Assembly: GCF_000473325.1 (NCBI RefSeq)
Contig: NZ_KI421513.1
Span: forward strand, 2,117,217-2,181,216
Reading direction: 5' to 3'
DNA from: Leisingera caerulea DSM 24564
GTDB lineage: Bacteria > Pseudomonadota > Alphaproteobacteria > Rhodobacterales > Rhodobacteraceae
DNA length: 64,000 nucleotides
Shown here: positions 1 to 8,212 of the stretch, one piece after another
Layout: each line of letters opens with the position of its first letter
Position numbering within the stretch: the stretch's first letter is position 1
The notes under the pieces: generated by a model
Database searches by the model: none
What the model saw: only the letters and a program-made list of their open reading frames with translations
Told to the model about the DNA's origin: nothing
Position numbers and translations under genes: made by a program

Positions 1-1516
1 GCGACACGGTCAGTGTGCCGTCCGGGTTCACCTCGTGGATCGTGCCAGTCCCCGTGGCGGCAATCCCGTCATCGGCACCGATCTCTATCAGTGCAAGAAG
101 GTTATCCGCGCCCCGGGCAACCGTGAAAGCGATCCCGGAATCTTCGGCCAGATGATCAAGCGGCACATCTGCCCGCACTGGGAAAACGGAGGTCATTGCC
201 GGCCAGTCGAGGCTGTCGAGGGGGCCGTGCTTGATCGTCGCCAGCCGGGTTTCGTGGTCCAGCGTGACAAGCCTGCCAGCGCCGTGCGCGGGCTCTTCGT
301 CTGTTGGCGCCATGCGCATTAGACCGGCGCTGAGCGCGCTTTCGCTGTCAATCAGGAACTGCGCCGACGCGACGACTTCCTCACCCGGCGCGAGCCCTTG
401 TACGATTTCAGTCCGGCCGCCCTCACCGAAACTGTCGCGCAGGCCGGATGTAACCAGCCGCGGTTTGAAGGTTCCTTCACCGGTCTTCAGAATCACGCGC
501 TCGGCCGAACCGGTCCGGATGACCGCCTCGGACGGCACGGTCAGCGCTGTTCGTGTCCGGGACGGAACAAGACTGACGGTTCCAAACATGTTGGGCCGCA
601 AAAGCCCCGCAGAGTTGTCGAACTTTAGCCGAACCGGCAGCGTGCGGGTTTTGGGGTCGAGTTCGGGATAGATATAATCGATTTCGCCTTCGAACGTGCG
701 CCCGGCCAGATGCTCGAAGCGGGCGACCGCGCGCATGTCTTCGCTGAGCCGCGCGATGTCCCGCTCGAATACGTCAACGATCAGCCAGACAGTTTTCAAG
801 TCGCTAAGTGAAACTGCAAGCGTTCCCGGCTGAAGGTACATGCCATCGGCAGCCGAAAGCGAGATCACGACGCCGTCTTGCGGAGCTTCGATCCTGATAG
901 TCCGTGCAAGCTCGCCGCTAGCTTCGATCTCCGCAATCTGAGCCTCCGACATGCCGTGGCTAAGAAGCTTGTTCCGGGCGGCGTCGAGGATCCTGGCGTC
1001 TCCGGCCTTGACCGCGCGGACCAAATCTCCGGTCGCCGCGCTGATCACTGGCGAGAACATCTCGAACAGGACATCGCCTTTGAGCACGCGATCGCCGATG
1101 GCTCGGGTTTTTAGTTTCTCAATCCACCCGTCTGCACGGGTATGGACATGGCTCGTGCGATGCTCGTCGTACCGCACGAAGCCGACGGTCTCTATCCTCG
1201 ACGATATGTCCGACATCCGTGAAACAGCGGTGCGTACACCGATTGCGTTGACCTCGGCCGGTGAGAGCGACACTTCAGCGGGATCACCTGCGGGCTCATG
1301 GCCGGCATAGACAGGGATCAGGTCCATGCCCATCGGCGATTTCCCGGGCTCGTCGCGCCGGTAGTTCGGATCCATCGGAGCAACCCAGTACAGGATCTCC
1401 GGGTCGCCCGAGGTCGGGCTTTCAGTGAGGTTGAGATATGTCCGTTCCAGAAGAACCCCGCCCACCGTTCCTGCGGCAAGGGCAAGGATGCTGAGCGCTG
1501 TGTAACGTCCGCGCAT
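1..1516 (-). CDS. CusB-type RND efflux periplasmic adaptor (partial)
   Basis: Periplasmic membrane-fusion subunit that would link an inner-membrane RND pump to an outer-membrane channel to export Cu(I)/Ag(I)-type metals. The frame runs off the left edge without a stop; about 505 residues are visible. The start is an ATG 5 bases after GGAGG. Residues 1-25 form a signal/anchor segment. Residues 42-70 are a heavy-metal-binding domain (YWVAPMDP...GMDLIPVY), followed by HlyD-type barrel-sandwich and beta-barrel regions. The last visible residues (HEVNPDGTLTVS) look like the beginning of a fused CusF-like metallochaperone domain. It follows a small His/Cys-rich gene on the same strand. The pump gene should lie just outside the window. 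Family is confident; exact metal is inferred. Confidence 0.85.
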   Translation of the reverse strand, partial: MRGRYTALSILALAAGTVGGVLLERTYLNLTESPTSGDPEILYWVAPMDPNYRRDEPGKSPMGMDLIPVYAGHEPAGDPAEVSLSPAEVNAIGVRTAVSRMSDISSRIETVGFVRYDEHRTSHVHTRADGWIEKLKTRAIGDRVLKGDVLFEMFSPVISAATGDLVRAVKAGDARILDAARNKLLSHGMSEAQIAEIEASGELARTIRIEAPQDGVVISLSAADGMYLQPGTLAVSLSDLKTVWLIVDVFERDIARLSEDMRAVARFEHLAGRTFEGEIDYIYPELDPKTRTLPVRLKFDNSAGLLRPNMFGTVSLVPSRTRTALTVPSEAVIRTGSAERVILKTGEGTFKPRLVTSGLRDSFGEGGRTEIVQGLAPGEEVVASAQFLIDSESALSAGLMRMAPTDEEPAHGAGRLVTLDHETRLATIKHGPLDSLDWPAMTSVFPVRADVPLDHLAEDSGIAFTVARGADNLLALIEIGADDGIAATGTGTIHEVNPDGTLTVS

Positions 1517-1556
1517 GATATCCTCCAGGCTGATCTTCCCGAAGCAGCCTACATAG

Positions 1557-1609
1557 TTGACAAATTACCGGCGCGTCTCATGAGCTCCGCCGGAAGCGAA
1601 ATTTGTCAA
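1557..1609. promoter_or_regulatory. Nested inverted repeat between metal-resistance genes
   Basis: Perfect 10-base arms (TTGACAAATT at 1557-1566, its complement at 1600-1609) enclose a second pair (CCGGCG at 1568-1573, CGCCGG at 1588-1593). The repeat overlaps the stop codon of the small upstream gene and sits about 40 bases before the CusB start. It could be an operator, a processing or attenuator hairpin, or a small palindromic unit. There is no U-run to mark it as a classical terminator. Confidence 0.55.
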
Positions 1610-2010
1610 ACGTGCTTTGGAGGCCGGACCGGCGGCGGTGTTTCCAGGTGAACACCGAAATTACCCGCACCAGCTTTCAGGTGGAGCGAGGAGGCTGTCT
1701 GGGCTGCAGACGGGATGGCCGCGGACGGCAAGTCGGAGCTGAAGCATGAGCTGCCGATGCAACGGGAAGAAACCTGATCGTTTGCACAGCATGCAAGGTC
1801 AAGACTTTGCGATGGAGCCGCCAGGTGCAGGGAATGACCGGACCCGGAATGTGATGAGGGACTGGCTTCTTCCGCGAGGCTTTCCTGGTGCGGCATGTGC
1901 ATGGCCATCGCTGACGTAAAATTCGCCGCAAAGGAGAAAGCCAGTGCGACGAGAATGATGGTCACGCGCCGTGCCAGACATATCAAGAATCTTCTGCCCA
2001 CTGTCTGCAT
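1606..2010 (-). CDS. Small exported His/Cys-rich protein, metal-resistance leader
   Basis: A 134-residue protein of unknown function. It has a basic N-terminus and one hydrophobic segment (about residues 10-35, ending in an AMA-type cleavage site). A Met/His-rich stretch (MAMHMPHQ) and Cys motifs (LACCAND, SRCIGSSCF) follow, then a Pro-rich tail (PPPVRPPKHV). The arrangement suggests an exported metal-interacting protein. It is immediately upstream of the CusB-type adaptor on the same strand, with only a hairpin between, so the two are probably co-transcribed. It is similar in style, though not clearly in sequence, to the leader gene of the nos operon at 12208. Function is inferred from context only. 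Confidence 0.55.
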   Translation of the reverse strand: MQTVGRRFLICLARRVTIILVALAFSFAANFTSAMAMHMPHQESLAEEASPSSHSGSGHSLHLAAPSQSLDLACCANDQVSSRCIGSSCFSSDLPSAAIPSAAQTASSLHLKAGAGNFGVHLETPPPVRPPKHV

Positions 2011-2710
2011 ATAGCTGCGCTTTGTCTGGTTGCCAAGCTGTCCCGCTAAGGATCCTGTCTCCCAGAGTGCCGACCGCTGTCACAAACCGAGCGGCAGTTC
2101 ACTTCGCGCTCTTCCAATGGGATGTGTTTCGTGAGTTGGAGCTGCTGGGGAACCTGGCGTGAGTTAGAGTGAGAAGAGGCCGCGCAAGGAACGTACCGGG
2201 AAGCTCGGTCAGATTTTGGAAGCTGGGCGTCGAGGCAAGAGTCCTTTCATTGTTACGAACAAAGCATCGGGTGCCCGCTTTTAGGATTTCGGTTTGCGCG
2301 ATCCGTGATTTTCTATGCCTTTTGGGTTTGCCGTCGTTTCGTGCTGAGACTACGTGGCCTTAACGATGTGTGGGTGGAACGGGGTGTAATCTCCTCGTAT
2401 GGATCTATCCGCTCGTGGTACAGGTGTTTCGGGTTTGATTTCGCTCTGTGGACACTCTCGGTGCATGCTGGAGCTGCGCAAACACCTCGCGGCTGCGACG
2501 ACCATGTTTCCGCTCTCCTTCGAACCAGATCGGGCCAAAACTCGCCAGTTTGTACGCCGCCCGCAGCAAGGCCATGGATTCGCTGCCCTGGCAGGCTTTC
2601 GCACCGCTGCTTTCTCCCCCATGACCTGTTGCGCGTTGATGCGGCTCCAAGTATTGCGCTGGTTCAGCCACCGTTCACAACGTGGCACTGTCTACTTCCC
2701 ATTCCGCTTT
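2011..2710. other. Gene-poor strip with mobile-element debris
   Basis: No intact gene is supported here. The only recognisable content is the transposase relic at 2290-2445. The remaining open frames overlap on both strands and show no domain or ribosome-binding signal. Confidence 0.5.
2290..2445 (+). mobile_element. IS6-family transposase N-terminal relic
   Basis: The translation in this frame (VIFYAFWVCRRFVLRLRGL, then NDVWVERGVISSYGSIRSW, then YRCFGFDFAL) follows the N-terminal pattern of IS6/IS26-family transposases. In that pattern a run of the type avwlYfRFtLSlRDVeelLaERGi is followed by svSYeTiRrWvlkFGp. Similarity stops after about 50 residues. The DDE catalytic domain is absent and no terminal repeats are visible. 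It is a fragment, not a mobile unit. Confidence 0.5.
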
Positions 2711-3124
2711 TCAGAGTTCCGCTTCGGTCTGGGTTTCGCAGAAAACCCGAAAGTGCTCTTCATCGTCCCAATCGTCTGCAACAAATTGCACCAACGAGCT
2801 CAGGTTGTCGGGATCCTGCACTGCGTCCAAGAGTATCTCAAAAGCTTCAGGGCTCTCGGCGGCATTGTAACGGGTCAAATAATGCTGGTCATTTTCGGCA
2901 ATGTCTGAAGAAATCGAGACACCCCAGTTCACCTCCATATCACCATCGCTGTCTGCTTGTACGATTTTATCGACAAACAGGAACTGGGTGGACAGCCTGG
3001 CGATGGCAGATTCACGGCTACCGCACTCCCATACGTATTCAGAGAGTGCTTCCTCGCAGACCAGGTGGAGAAGATTTTCCGCGCGCATGATGCGGACAAG
3101 GTTTTCGTTCATCTGGTGGTTCAC
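2711..3124 (-). CDS. Acidic hypothetical protein
   Basis: I do not recognise this 137-residue protein. It is soluble and strongly acidic, with no signal peptide or membrane segment. An N-terminal half (LVRIMRAENLLHLVCEEAL) looks helical and an acidic tail ends in ETQTEAEL. The GTG start at 3124 has AGGA six bases upstream. An ATG four codons inside (3112) with AAAGG upstream is an alternative. It stands alone in a strip of element debris near a tRNA gene, which fits a cargo or orphan gene of an integrated element. Coding character is plausible but rests on frame length and start signals. Confidence 0.5.
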   Translation of the reverse strand: MNHQMNENLVRIMRAENLLHLVCEEALSEYVWECGSRESAIARLSTQFLFVDKIVQADSDGDMEVNWGVSISSDIAENDQHYLTRYNAAESPEAFEILLDAVQDPDNLSSLVQFVADDWDDEEHFRVFCETQTEAEL

Positions 3125-4365
3125 CTTTCATCCTGAATTTAGACTTGGGAGTAATGTGGGCGATGAGGTCGAAAATCCAAAGAGGCATTTGTCAGTTCTC
3201 CACAAGTCACGGGAGACATGAACCGCAGCCCCCGTTAACCTTCGAGGATCCCGCGCCGAGACCTGCTGCTGTTGCGGCAAGACCAGGGCAGGCTGCCTTT
3301 CAAGCCGGCCATTGCCCCCAGATGGCGCTTTCCCTTCTGTTCAACACAGGCATCAGGGCTCGATTAGCATGCAGGTTCCGTTACATCTTTGAAAACATTT
3401 GGTGATTGTCTTTATTTCATTGGCCGCCATACACCGAGGAGCTTGAAAATGCGATGTTCCTACCGCAGGCGGGGGCAGTGGCTCTGAAAAAAGTCATTTA
3501 AAATCAACGATGTAACGGTGTTACGCTGAGCGTTACACGCCTGTTACGGGGTTAAGTTATTGAAAATACTGGAAGTTTGTATGTATGTCTATGTATGTAA
3601 CAAATAAATAGTTATATATATAAAGAGAGAAAGAGATATCCTGCCGGAGAGAGTAAGAGGTATACACTCTCCCCCGCCGTTACAGGCGTTACGGCGTTAC
3701 GCTTTGTCTAAGCCATTGAAATTATTGAGGCGGTCCGTAACGCTCCAGCTCGATAAACATGAACGTAACCCCTGATATGTAACGCGGGGGTAGCTTCCCG
3801 CTGTACCGTGGCGACCAAATCACCGCCCTTCATGCACAGAGGGGATTGCGGATGTTTCCCAAGACGACGGAAGGCAGTTCTTCTGTCATCCGTACCAAGC
3901 GCACACTGCTGCAGACGCGGCATTCCCGGGTCGCCTTCCCGGAAGCGGAGGCCCGGTGAGGCGGTACAGCATACTTTGATGCTGTCGGCTGCAATGGCGT
4001 CAGCGAAGCGCAATAGGCGTGCATTACATGGTCCAGGCGCAAGTACCTATCTGCCGAAGCGCTTGCAGCGATGGCCTGCGGTTTCCACTATCGCCAGGGG
4101 ATAGTCTTTCGTCTCCATGTGCGGCCTTTGGAATGCGGTTTGGTGATTTGGCGACTCTCATTGCGACCGGAGCAGGGGAGGGAATCAAATTTAGATCGAT
4201 TGCCGTGAACATTGCGCGAACACGGCTGCACGGATTTTGCACGTGAATCACGTGCAGTTCCGCAAAGGTTCCCTGAAAACCGGGGAAACTCCCTGTTTTG
4301 CTGGCGCGGAAAAAAATTGAAAAAACGCCTTGTTTCTCTGGGTTGCGGCACATATACGGGTCAGC
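3125..4365. other. Long non-coding strip, AT-rich with repeated GTTAC words
   Basis: About 1.2 kb without a supportable gene. The central part (about 3400-3660) is far richer in A+T than its surroundings and includes TATATATATAAA. GTTAC/GTAAC words cluster on both sides of it (see 3512-3783). Short frames on the minus strand (3708-4042) show no domain and may be debris of an element inserted beside the tRNA gene. Confidence 0.5.
3512..3783. repeat. Cluster of GTTAC/GTAAC words (iteron-like)
   Basis: Eleven copies of GTTAC or its complement start at 3512, 3520, 3532, 3543, 3597, 3679, 3688, 3696, 3737, 3765 and 3779. Runs of three have spacings of 11-12 and 8-9 bases, often extended to CGTTACG. 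The copies flank an AT-rich core. This is the look of an iteron-type replication or protein-binding region, probably left by a plasmid- or phage-like element. No replication gene remains nearby, so function is inferred. Confidence 0.45.
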
Positions 4366-4455
4366 GGAGACGTGGCCGAGTGGTCGAAGGCGCTCCCCTG
4401 CTAAGGGAGTAGGCGGGAAACCGTCTCGTGGGTTCGAATCCCATCGTCTCCGCCA
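4366..4455 (+). tRNA. tRNA-Ser(GCT)
   Basis: A 90-base cloverleaf of class II. The 5' acceptor strand GGAGACG pairs with CGTCTCC, the discriminator is G and the CCA is encoded. The anticodon is GCT in the loop CTGCTAA, reading AGC/AGU serine codons. A long variable arm typical of tRNA-Ser is present, and the T-loop is GGTTCGAATCC. It borders the element-like strip to its left, and Ser tRNA genes are common integration sites, but no second copy of its 3' end was seen here. Confidence 0.97.
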
Positions 4456-4584
4456 TTTTCCTGAATTTTCAAGTGGCTGAAGAGTAACGCGACCAGGCGT
4501 CAGCGGCCGGTTGCGTCCGGGGATGCAGCTGAAAGCCCCTTGCACAGCGGTAGCCGCGCGCGGCGGAAGGCCTTGGTCCAGCCC

Positions 4585-4610
4585 CCGTCAGACGGTCACC
4601 CCTCTGACGG
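4585..4610 (-). terminator. Stem-loop downstream of the arginine operon
   Basis: Perfect 8-base arms (CCGTCAGA and TCTGACGG) around a 10-base loop, 30 bases past the stop of the last gene of the leftward arginine operon. There is no U-run, so this may be a transcript 3'-end hairpin rather than a strong intrinsic terminator. Confidence 0.4.
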
Positions 4611-4639
4611 AAGAAATACCCGGCCTGCCGCGGCGGGGC

Positions 4640-5422
4640 TCAGAAGCGCAGGGACAGGCAGGACATGCCGCCGTCCAGCTTAGCGCAGTCGGTATTGTCG
4701 ATCTCGACGATCTCAAAACCCGCGTTATCCAGCATCTCTGCGGTTCGGGGAAAGCCCGCGGCCATCAGAACCAGATTGTTGAAGCGGATGGCGTTGGCGG
4801 CAGCTTCCTCACCCTCAGCCACATGCAGAACCCGGTAGCCTTCAAAACAGCCGGAGGCGTCCAGGCGCTTGGTGGACAGGATCGTCTCCGCATCCATCAG
4901 CGAGCAGTCGGTCTTGAAGTGCAGCACGCCTTCCGGGGTGAAAACCTCGCGCAGGGCATAGCCCCATTCGGAGGCGATCTCGGCCAGTTCGGCAACGCCT
5001 GCGGCGTCGGTGCGGTCGGAGCGGCCGACCAGGATCTCCCTGCCGGTCACCAGGATGTCGCCGCCTTCGATGTGGCCGGGACCGGTGATCGCGCGGACAT
5101 CGTCGTAACAGACACGGAGGGTGGGGGCCATTTCTGCCACTTCGCCCAGGCGGGAAGGCGCGCCGGGGCGCATCAGGATTGCGCCCTGGGGCAGGCAAAG
5201 GGCTGTGTCCTCGACAAACTGGGCGTCCGGGTAGGCTTCCAGGGGATCCAGTTCGATCACTTCGGCACCGGTGCTCCGCAGGGCGGCAACATATGCTGCG
5301 TGGGCCTTCAGCATCGATTCCAAGTCCGGGTTGCCAATATCCTCGGCGCGCAGGCCCTGCGCGATTGTGGAGGCAGGGCGGCGGGTGATGGCACGGGTGA
5401 ACTCAAAGGCGGGGTTTCGCAT
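4640..5422 (-). CDS. Dimethylarginine dimethylaminohydrolase (DDAH) family
   Basis: A 260-residue member of the guanidine-modifying superfamily, predicted to hydrolyse N-omega-methylated arginine to citrulline plus methylamine. The length matches bacterial DDAH. The substrate-binding motif DAQFVEDTAL is at 66-75. The catalytic set known for the family is visible as Glu119 (GHIEGGD), His168 (LHFKTD) and Cys255 (GGMSCLS). I took the ATG preceded by AGGAG at 7 bases; a longer frame upstream has no such signal and would run into the neighbouring gene. It is the last gene of a tight operon with a 2-ketoarginine decarboxylase and an arginine transaminase. It may therefore feed methylated arginine into the pathway or act on a related guanidino compound. 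Confidence 0.85.
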   Translation of the reverse strand: MRNPAFEFTRAITRRPASTIAQGLRAEDIGNPDLESMLKAHAAYVAALRSTGAEVIELDPLEAYPDAQFVEDTALCLPQGAILMRPGAPSRLGEVAEMAPTLRVCYDDVRAITGPGHIEGGDILVTGREILVGRSDRTDAAGVAELAEIASEWGYALREVFTPEGVLHFKTDCSLMDAETILSTKRLDASGCFEGYRVLHVAEGEEAAANAIRFNNLVLMAAGFPRTAEMLDNAGFEIVEIDNTDCAKLDGGMSCLSLRF

Positions 5423-5426
5423 GGGG

Positions 5427-7031
5427 TTACTCCTGGCGCGGACCGGATCCGGTGATTTCGATTTCAACAATTGAAGGGGTGCCGCGGCTGCTGGCTTCGC
5501 GGACGGCGCCGGCAACTGCCTGCGGCTCCCTCGGGACACGGGTGTAAGGGATGCCGAAGGAGGCGGCAGCGGGGCCGAACTCCGGCGGCGTGGGGTCGCA
5601 GCCAATCACGGGCACGTTCACGGCATCCATCGAAGTGGCGATTTCGCCATAGCCGCGGTTATTCCAAAGGACGAAGGTGACCGGCAGCTTTTCGTCCACG
5701 GCGGCCATGATCTCTGGCAGGGAGAACTGCGCGCCACCGTCGCCGGCAATGCAGATGACTTGCGCAGAGGGATCGGCAATCGAGGCGCCAATGGCCGCGG
5801 GGATGCCGTAGCCAAGCGCGCCGTATCCAGTGGCGGCGTTGAACCAGCCGCCGGGGCGGTCGTGGTCGTAGTAGAGGTTGCCGGCATAGACCGGTTGGGT
5901 GGAATCGCCGATCATCAGCGCGCCGGGCACTGCGTTGCGCATGGCGTTCAGCATCTCGACCTGGGCCCGGTACTCCGGGCCGATCTCTTCCAGGGCTGCG
6001 GTGCGGGTGTGTGCTGCGCGCACGGCGCCCTGGCTTCGCTTCGGCAGTGCAGGCAGAGCGCCGAGCAGGGCGGTTGCGGCCTCATCGGCGCAAGCGTTAA
6101 TTGCGATCTCCGTTGCGTGGCGGGCCAGCTGGTCCGCGCATATGTCAATCCGGATCAGCCCGGCCATCCGGGCCATACCGCCGGTGGCATACATGTCGTA
6201 ATCGGTTGGCCCCAGTTCAGTTCCCAATGCCAAGACGCAATCGGCGTCTTCAATCAGCGCGCGGACGGTCTGCAGGCTGGGGCTGGCCGGGACAGTTAGC
6301 GGGTGGCCGTGCATCAGGCCGCGGGCGTTGACTGTCTGCACGACGGGTGCGTCCAGATGCTCAGCCAGGGCCTGGAGGTTTGCGCCGGAACGCTTGGCGC
6401 CGCCGCCGGCCAGGATCACTACCTTGGCTGCTGCAGAGAGCCGGGTTGCGGCCTCGGAAATCTCGCCGGGGTCCAGCTGCGGCTGGGCAGCGGCTGGATC
6501 CCGCGGGCCAGCCTGCGCCGCTGTGCCGGCCACGTCCAGCGGGATCTGGATATGGGCGGGGCCGGGGCGGCCTGCGGAGAACGGGGCAAAGGCGCGGTCC
6601 AATGCGGATTCCAGGTCCTCGGGCCGGGCGACGTGTTCGGAGGCCAGCGCGACCGTTTTCGCCAGCGCATGCTGATCCGGCAGCTCATGCAGGTGGCCGT
6701 GCCCCTGTCCTAAGGTGCCGCTGGCGTTGACTCCGGAAACCACCAGCATCGGCACCGAGTCCGCGCGGGCCTGGGCCATAGGGGTGAGCGTGTTGGTGAG
6801 GCCGGGGCCAGTGATGACAAAGGCGACGCCAGGCTGGCCGGACACCCGGGCATAGCCGTCGGCCATAAAGCCCGCGCCTTGTTCATGGCGCGGGGTGACA
6901 TGTCGGATGCCGGACCCAGCCAGGCCGCGGTAAAGCTCAACCGTATGAACGCCCGGGATGCCGAACACGCAGGTGACACCGCGCGCCTGCAGCCCCGCGA
7001 CCAGAGCTTCGCCAACTGTTGCCTTGGTCAT
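5427..7031 (-). CDS. aruI: Thiamine-diphosphate 2-ketoarginine decarboxylase (AruI-like)
   Basis: A 534-residue acetolactate-synthase-fold enzyme. It is predicted to decarboxylate 5-guanidino-2-oxopentanoate (2-ketoarginine) to 4-guanidinobutyraldehyde in the arginine transaminase pathway. The N-terminal PYR domain has the catalytic Glu in RHEQGAGFMADGYAR. The C-terminal PP domain has the ThDP/Mg motif GDGGAQFSLPE...NNRGYGE. Its start overlaps the stop of the transaminase gene by ATGA, and the DDAH gene follows within 5 bases, so translation is coupled. The substrate call rests on pairing with the aminotransferase. Other ThDP decarboxylases of this family share the fold, so sequence alone does not exclude another 2-oxoacid. 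Confidence 0.7.
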   Translation of the reverse strand: MTKATVGEALVAGLQARGVTCVFGIPGVHTVELYRGLAGSGIRHVTPRHEQGAGFMADGYARVSGQPGVAFVITGPGLTNTLTPMAQARADSVPMLVVSGVNASGTLGQGHGHLHELPDQHALAKTVALASEHVARPEDLESALDRAFAPFSAGRPGPAHIQIPLDVAGTAAQAGPRDPAAAQPQLDPGEISEAATRLSAAAKVVILAGGGAKRSGANLQALAEHLDAPVVQTVNARGLMHGHPLTVPASPSLQTVRALIEDADCVLALGTELGPTDYDMYATGGMARMAGLIRIDICADQLARHATEIAINACADEAATALLGALPALPKRSQGAVRAAHTRTAALEEIGPEYRAQVEMLNAMRNAVPGALMIGDSTQPVYAGNLYYDHDRPGGWFNAATGYGALGYGIPAAIGASIADPSAQVICIAGDGGAQFSLPEIMAAVDEKLPVTFVLWNNRGYGEIATSMDAVNVPVIGCDPTPPEFGPAAASFGIPYTRVPREPQAVAGAVREASSRGTPSIVEIEITGSGPRQE

Positions 7032-8212
7032 GCGACGCTCCTGGACTTGCGGTTTGCATGGGCCACTATCCGATCGAGAGCGGTGGCAAAGCTTTCGTCA
7101 TCAATCGTCAGGGCAACACGCACCCAGTGCTTGAGACTTTCGCCGAAGGCGGAACCGGGCATCACGGCAACGCCGCTGTCGAGCAGGTCCCAGGCGTAGG
7201 CGTCGCCGTCCATGCCGGTGGCGGAAACGTCGACCAGGGCGAACATGCCGGCTTCGGGGCGGTGCACACGCAGGCCGGTTTCGCCATGCAGCCTCTGGAC
7301 CAGAAGGGCTGCGCGGGAAGCAAAGCGGGACGTCATGCCAGGGGCAACGGAGGAACCTTTCCGCACGGCCTTTTCGGTCATGTCGGCAATGAAAGGCTGG
7401 TTGCCGAACAGCATCGTTTCGGACACTGGCAGCAAGGCGGTGCAGAAGTCCGCAGGCCCAACGGCCCAGCCGCTGCGGAACCCTGGCGCGGCGTGGGATT
7501 TGGAAATCGAGGAGACCGCGATCACCCGATCCGCCAGTGCCGGATCGGAGAGGGGGGAGACGAACTCCGCCCTCTCGAACACCAGATGCTCATAGACTTC
7601 ATCGGAGATGATCCAAAGGTCATGCTGCACCGCCAGCTCACCGATTTCGCGCAGATCCTGAGCGGTCAGGATGGCGCCGGTCGGGTTGTGCGGAGTGGTC
7701 AGAAGGATGGCGCGGCTGCGCGGGGTGATGCGGGCAGCCAGGTCGCTGGCCTGCATCCGGAAGCCGGCTTCGGGCCGCAATGGCACCGGCACCATCTCCG
7801 CGCCGGAGGCACGGATCACGCCCTCGTAGGTGGCATACATCGGGTCGCCTGCCAGCACTTCGGTGCCGGGTTCGGCAACGCCCTGCAGCACTGCGTAAAG
7901 CGCGGTCTGGGTGCCAGGGAAGCACAGGATGTTTTCCGGCCCGAACTTCCGTCCGCGGCTGGTGCTGTAGGCGTCCGCCAGGGCCGCCCGCAGATGCGCC
8001 TCGCCGCGTCCGTCGGAATAACCGGTACGGCCCGCGTGCATCGCCTGCGCCGCCGCCTCAAGCAGTTCCGGCGGCGTGGGCACATCCGGCTCGCCGATGG
8101 TCATCTCCACAAGATCGGCACCGGCCGCGGCCATCTGCCGTGCTTTCAGGTGCACTTCCCATTTTCCGCCGCCAAGTCCGGCCAGCCGTTCGGTGATTGC
8201 TGTCAGCCTCAT
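7028..8212 (-). CDS. aruH: Class I/II aminotransferase, arginine:pyruvate (AruH-like)
   Basis: A 394-residue PLP enzyme of fold type I. It is predicted to transfer the alpha-amino group of arginine to pyruvate, giving 2-ketoarginine for the next gene product. The PLP lysine is Lys238 (SSISKSHA). Asn176 (PHNPTG), Asp204/Tyr207 (SDEVYEH) and Arg246 are the usual cofactor and carboxylate contacts. The ATG at 8212 overlaps the TetR stop by ATGA. A frame extending further upstream would run back into the TetR gene and is rejected. Substrate is inferred from the downstream ketoacid decarboxylase and the divergent basic-amino-acid importer. Confidence 0.7.
   Translation of the reverse strand: MRLTAITERLAGLGGGKWEVHLKARQMAAAGADLVEMTIGEPDVPTPPELLEAAAQAMHAGRTGYSDGRGEAHLRAALADAYSTSRGRKFGPENILCFPGTQTALYAVLQGVAEPGTEVLAGDPMYATYEGVIRASGAEMVPVPLRPEAGFRMQASDLAARITPRSRAILLTTPHNPTGAILTAQDLREIGELAVQHDLWIISDEVYEHLVFERAEFVSPLSDPALADRVIAVSSISKSHAAPGFRSGWAVGPADFCTALLPVSETMLFGNQPFIADMTEKAVRKGSSVAPGMTSRFASRAALLVQRLHGETGLRVHRPEAGMFALVDVSATGMDGDAYAWDLLDSGVAVMPGSAFGESLKHWVRVALTIDDESFATALDRIVAHANRKSRSVA

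Noticed and set aside
3512..3783. CRISPR array
   Set aside because: The repeated words are only five to seven bases, occur in both orientations and lack uniform spacers.
4366..4455. tRNA-Ser as a proven integration site
   Set aside because: No duplicated tRNA 3' end and no integrase gene were found in the window, so only a suggestion is possible.
4024..4545. 173-residue minus-strand frame containing KWRRRWDSNPRDG
   Set aside because: It runs antisense through the tRNA-Ser gene; this peptide pattern is a well-known artefact of translating tRNA genes.
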